A DNA stretch of 18,355 nt from Sulfurimonas sp. (GTDB lineage: Bacteria > Campylobacterota > Campylobacteria > Campylobacterales > Sulfurimonadaceae), in contig JAMORZ010000015.1 of the NCBI GenBank assembly GCA_027063295.1, forward strand, positions 1 through 18,355, written 5' to 3'. Positions within the stretch are counted from its first letter, which is position 1; every line of letters begins with the position of its first letter. The notes under the pieces are model-generated. The model did not search any database. It was not told the origin of the DNA and saw only the letters and a list, made by a program, of their open reading frames with translations. Of this stretch, positions 16,301-18,355 are shown one piece after another. A program made the translations under genes and the position numbers.

Positions 16301-16330
16301 GAGTTGTAGCCTTGCATAAAATTTTTAGGC

Positions 16331-16336
16331 ATTTTA
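16331..16336 (-). promoter_or_regulatory. Possible internal promoter before fabZ (-10 box)
   Basis: TAAAAT on the minus strand, preceded by a run of seven T residues, in the 48-bp queH-fabZ gap and about 31 nt before the fabZ ATG. It would let the envelope genes be transcribed without ppiB-queH. The match is imperfect. Confidence 0.35.
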
Positions 16337-16348
16337 CCAAAAAAACTA

Positions 16349-17431
16349 TTAGAGAATGATTAGCTTTTCTTTTGTGTCCTCATATACTGTTGCATCGAGT
16401 TGGAGTGTGAGCTTTTTATCACTTAGTTTTTCAACAACGATAATTGGTGTGAGATCGTAGTGGGACTCAAGAAGAAGTTGGCGAAGTTGGAGCTCTTGCT
16501 CAAAAGAGAGTGGGTTGTAGATAAGCTCTAATATGGTTGCATAGTTGCTTTTTGTGAGTTCATTGTAGCTTTGCAAAGTGAGAAATTTTACTTCATCTCT
16601 GTTGAGGTGTGCGAGATGTTTTTGTGTAAACTCTATGCGACCTTGAGCTTTTTTTCGTGGGAGTGTTGAGTAGCTCAGTGGATGGGCAGCAATCTCTATA
16701 TTTTTTCCCTCTGTAAGGTTGCAAGAGAAGATGCGGTAGTTTAAAAACTTATGCTTTGTTATTTTATAGTCTATATTTTGTACTTCAAGTTCATTGCGCT
16801 TTGTGTATAGAGCAATTCTTTCCTCTATAGAAGCTGGAAGCATTGCACCTGAGATGGGAGAGAAAAGCTCATCGAGTAGCTTCTCTTGAGATGCTCTTTG
16901 GATACTCAAGCCATAGATACACCCGCAGTAGTCTTGACGATAGAGTTGCTGCTCCTTTGTCACTCGGCTTTGATCTTGTGTGCCACCACCTGAGCGATAA
17001 TCAACACTAACAAACTTTACACCGTGCTTGGCATAAAAATCATCACCTATACGTTTGAGTTGCTCTTGTGATTTGAGTGGGCTTACAAGGAGGGTTGTGG
17101 TGATTTTGCTCTCACCAAGTTCAAGTGCTTTTTGGGCTGAAATGAGAAAACGTTTATCAAAACACACCTCACATCGAGCCCCTTTTTCTGGCTCATTTTC
17201 AAGTCCACGAACTGCTTTTAGCCACGATTCGTAATCATATTCACCCTCTAAAAGTTCAATGCCAAGTTTCTCACAACTGCGTTTGACATCAAGTAAACGC
17301 AGTTTATACTCAGAGTAGGGGTGGATGTTGGGATCATAGAAAAAACCTCTAAGTTTTTCGTGTGGAAAATCTTGTTGAAGTTTTTCTAAGAAAAAATGGC
17401 TATCAACGGAGCAGCAGATGTGAACTAAGAT
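16349..17431 (-). CDS. queH: Epoxyqueuosine reductase QueH, about 360 aa, apparent ATC start
   Basis: Performs the last step of queuosine synthesis in tRNA by reducing epoxyqueuosine; QueH is the non-cobalamin alternative to QueG. Conserved features, counting the ATC at 17431-17429 as residue 1: LVHICCSVD with C6-C7, YDPNIHPYSEY (32-42), RCEVC with C87 and C90, and YRQDYCGC with C169 and C171; the cysteines are candidate Fe-S and iron ligands. About 180 C-terminal residues extend beyond the core. No ATG, GTG or TTG occurs between the upstream in-frame TAA (17443-17441) and a GTG at 17167, and a start there would lose C6, C7 and C87. AAGG (17442-17439) lies 7 nt before the ATC. It follows the cyclophilin gene by 19 nt. 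Confidence 0.88.
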   Translation of the reverse strand: MLVHICCSVDSHFFLEKLQQDFPHEKLRGFFYDPNIHPYSEYKLRLLDVKRSCEKLGIELLEGEYDYESWLKAVRGLENEPEKGARCEVCFDKRFLISAQKALELGESKITTTLLVSPLKSQEQLKRIGDDFYAKHGVKFVSVDYRSGGGTQDQSRVTKEQQLYRQDYCGCIYGLSIQRASQEKLLDELFSPISGAMLPASIEERIALYTKRNELEVQNIDYKITKHKFLNYRIFSCNLTEGKNIEIAAHPLSYSTLPRKKAQGRIEFTQKHLAHLNRDEVKFLTLQSYNELTKSNYATILELIYNPLSFEQELQLRQLLLESHYDLTPIIVVEKLSDKKLTLQLDATVYEDTKEKLIIL

Positions 17432-17450
17432 AGTATCGCCTTATTAAAAA

Positions 17451-17957
17451 TTAGTCTCTTGACTCTACAACTTTGATAGAGTTGATTCCATCTTGTCCTT
17501 GAATCTGTTGAAGTACTTTAAAGCTCTCCTCATCATCCTCTTCAATCGCACCAAAAACAGTATGAACACCATCAAGGTGTGGACAGTCTACAAAACAGAT
17601 AAAGAACTGGCTACCACCTGTATTTGGTCCAGCATGAGCCATAGAGAGTGTACCTGGGCGATGCACAGAAGTGTTAGAGTCTGTCTCACACTTGATTGCC
17701 CAATCAGGACCACCCATACCAGTACCATCAGGACAACCACCCTGAGCCATAAAACCTGGGATAACACGGTGAAAGTTAAGTCCATCATAAAAACCAGTAT
17801 TTGCAAGGTGTGCGAAGTTTGCTACTGTATTTGGTGCTTCATCTGGAAAAAGTTTTACCCAGATAGTCCCTTTGTCTGTTTCTATTTTAGCCCATTGTTG
17901 CTTGAGCGATTCCTCTGCTGAGATGTTATAGTCTTTAAGTTGTGTTCTTCCAAACAT
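17451..17957 (-). CDS. ppiB: Cytoplasmic cyclophilin-type peptidyl-prolyl isomerase, 168 aa
   Basis: Catalyses proline cis-trans isomerisation in protein folding. No signal peptide, so cytoplasmic. Motifs: FHRVIPGFMAQGG (62-74) with catalytic R64, MAHAGPNTGGSQFFI (106-120) and HLDGVHTVFG (127-136). The tryptophan that confers strong cyclosporin binding in human CypA is His127 here, as expected for a bacterial type. About 20 extra N-terminal residues precede the core. AAAGGG (17968-17963) is 5 nt before the ATG and TATAAT is just upstream. It is the first gene of the minus-strand run and is divergent from acs. Confidence 0.95.
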   Translation of the reverse strand: MFGRTQLKDYNISAEESLKQQWAKIETDKGTIWVKLFPDEAPNTVANFAHLANTGFYDGLNFHRVIPGFMAQGGCPDGTGMGGPDWAIKCETDSNTSVHRPGTLSMAHAGPNTGGSQFFICFVDCPHLDGVHTVFGAIEEDDEESFKVLQQIQGQDGINSIKVVESRD

Positions 17958-17983
17958 TTTGACCCTTTATTTGTTTTTTTGCA

Positions 17984-17989
17984 ATTATA
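17984..17989 (-). promoter_or_regulatory. Probable promoter of the cyclophilin-queH unit (-10 box)
   Basis: A perfect TATAAT on the minus strand, 26 nt before the cyclophilin ATG, followed by a leader carrying AAAGGG. No consensus -35 is visible. Confidence 0.65.
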
Positions 17990-18076
17990 GACAAATAATG
18001 GAAACAATGTTTAACTGAATCAAGCTTTAAAAAAAAAGCAAGAAAAGTTTTCAAGGAAAGATAAATTTTACTGAGA

Positions 18077-18082
18077 TATAAT
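18077..18082 (+). promoter_or_regulatory. Probable acs promoter (-10 box)
   Basis: A perfect TATAAT 34 nt before the acs ATG. The 159-bp divergent region from 17958 to 18116 is very A/T-rich; apart from the two -10 boxes and ribosome sites I see no convincing operator. Confidence 0.6.
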
Positions 18083-18116
18083 TTTCGCAATTAATCTAAA
18101 AACAAGGACATATAAG

Positions 18117-18355
18117 ATGTCAGAGAAACAAGTTTTTCAACCAAATAAAGAGTTTGCAAAAAACGCAAGAATAAAAAATATGTGTGAGTACAAAGCACTT
18201 CAAGAGGAGGCTTTGGAGGATTATGAGGGTTTTTGGGGTAGATTTGCCAAAGAGAATATAGAATGGATAGAGCCTTTTGAGGATGTACTTGATGAGTCAA
18301 ATGCACCGTTTGTCAAATGGTTTAATGGTGGAAAACTCAATGTTGCGGCACAATG
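18117..18355 (+). CDS. acs: Acetyl-CoA synthetase, N-terminal 79 codons, truncated by window edge
   Basis: AMP-forming enzyme that activates acetate to acetyl-CoA in the cytoplasm. The frame opens at ATG 18117 with AAGGA at 18104-18108, 8 nt upstream, and stays open to the window end. The N-terminal pattern is typical: VFQPNKEFAKNA, then YEGFWGRFAKENIEW and VKWFNGGKLNVA, which match the Acs N-terminal domain leading to the NVCYN-type segment. The AMP-binding motifs lie beyond the edge, so a propionyl-CoA synthetase relative cannot be excluded. It is divergent from the cyclophilin gene. Confidence 0.88.
   Translation, partial: MSEKQVFQPNKEFAKNARIKNMCEYKALQEEALEDYEGFWGRFAKENIEWIEPFEDVLDESNAPFVKWFNGGKLNVAAQ

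Noticed and set aside
17165..17167. GTG as the start of queH, giving a 272-aa protein
   Set aside because: It falls inside the conserved RCEVC motif and would remove the CC pair, the first CxxC cysteine and the YDPNIHP segment; the frame is open and homologous for 88 codons upstream.
18024..18039. GCTTT-A6-AAAGC hairpin in the cyclophilin/acs divergent region
   Set aside because: A 5-bp stem around a run of A residues in very A/T-rich DNA; it lies between divergent promoters, where a terminator has no obvious role.
18091..18306. 71-codon minus-strand frame over the start of acs
   Set aside because: Antisense to a clear Acs N-terminus with its own promoter and ribosome site.
1..18355. Mobile element, phage, CRISPR or defence island
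   Set aside because: All genes are recognisable housekeeping or envelope genes with uniform composition and dense operon packing; no transposase, integrase, tRNA-flanked junction or spaced repeat array was seen.

Overview
The window looks like chromosomal core sequence from a Campylobacterota (epsilonproteobacterial) genome, most like a free-living Sulfurimonas or Sulfuricurvum relative. Reasons: low G+C, TATAAT-type -10 boxes lacking good -35 boxes, a fabZ-lpxA-clpX-mreB-mreC...carB order that I recall from Campylobacter jejuni, a Campylobacterota-type UPF0323 lipoprotein beside a YgiC-like ATP-grasp protein, carB without carA, and mreBC without mreD. The genus is inference; no rRNA gene is present.

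Layout. (1) 1-2202, minus: 5' part of valS (valyl-tRNA synthetase), running off the left edge, preceded on the same strand by a GGDEF diguanylate cyclase (2274-3098). (2) 3240-5315, plus: a UvrD/Rep-type helicase, divergent from the cyclase across 141 bp that hold two promoters and an 11-bp-period direct repeat. (3) 5319-11191, minus: carB followed by four very tightly packed genes: a short Sua5/TsaC-like protein, a three-helix membrane protein, the UPF0323 lipoprotein and the YgiC-like ATP-grasp protein. Junctions are TAATG, ATGA and TAATG, then a 2-nt gap. (4) 11264-17957, minus: ppiB-like cyclophilin, queH, fabZ, lpxA, clpX, mreB, mreC and a MipA/OmpV-family outer-membrane protein, mostly with 4-8 nt overlaps. 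(5) 18117-end, plus: first 79 codons of acetyl-CoA synthetase, divergent from the cyclophilin.

How the genes fit together: fabZ and lpxA supply hydroxyacyl chains and the first step of lipid A; mreB and mreC organise lateral wall synthesis; the MipA-like protein, translationally coupled to mreC, would put an outer-membrane scaffold in the same unit. ClpX is the protease unfoldase. CarB feeds pyrimidine and arginine synthesis. QueH and the TsaC-like protein both make modified tRNA nucleosides (queuosine and t6A). The membrane protein, lipoprotein and ATP-grasp protein form an uncharacterised envelope module.

Most notable points: queH has no ATG, GTG or TTG start compatible with its conserved N-terminus, and the expected position reads ATC behind a well-placed Shine-Dalgarno sequence; the lipoprotein ends in Gly-Gly directly before an ATP-grasp gene related to glutathionylspermidine synthetase; and a MipA-family gene sits inside the mre operon. 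No gene-free stretch exceeds 300 bp. I see no tRNA, rRNA, CRISPR, insertion sequence or phage sequence. I do not see a clear new defence or mobile system.
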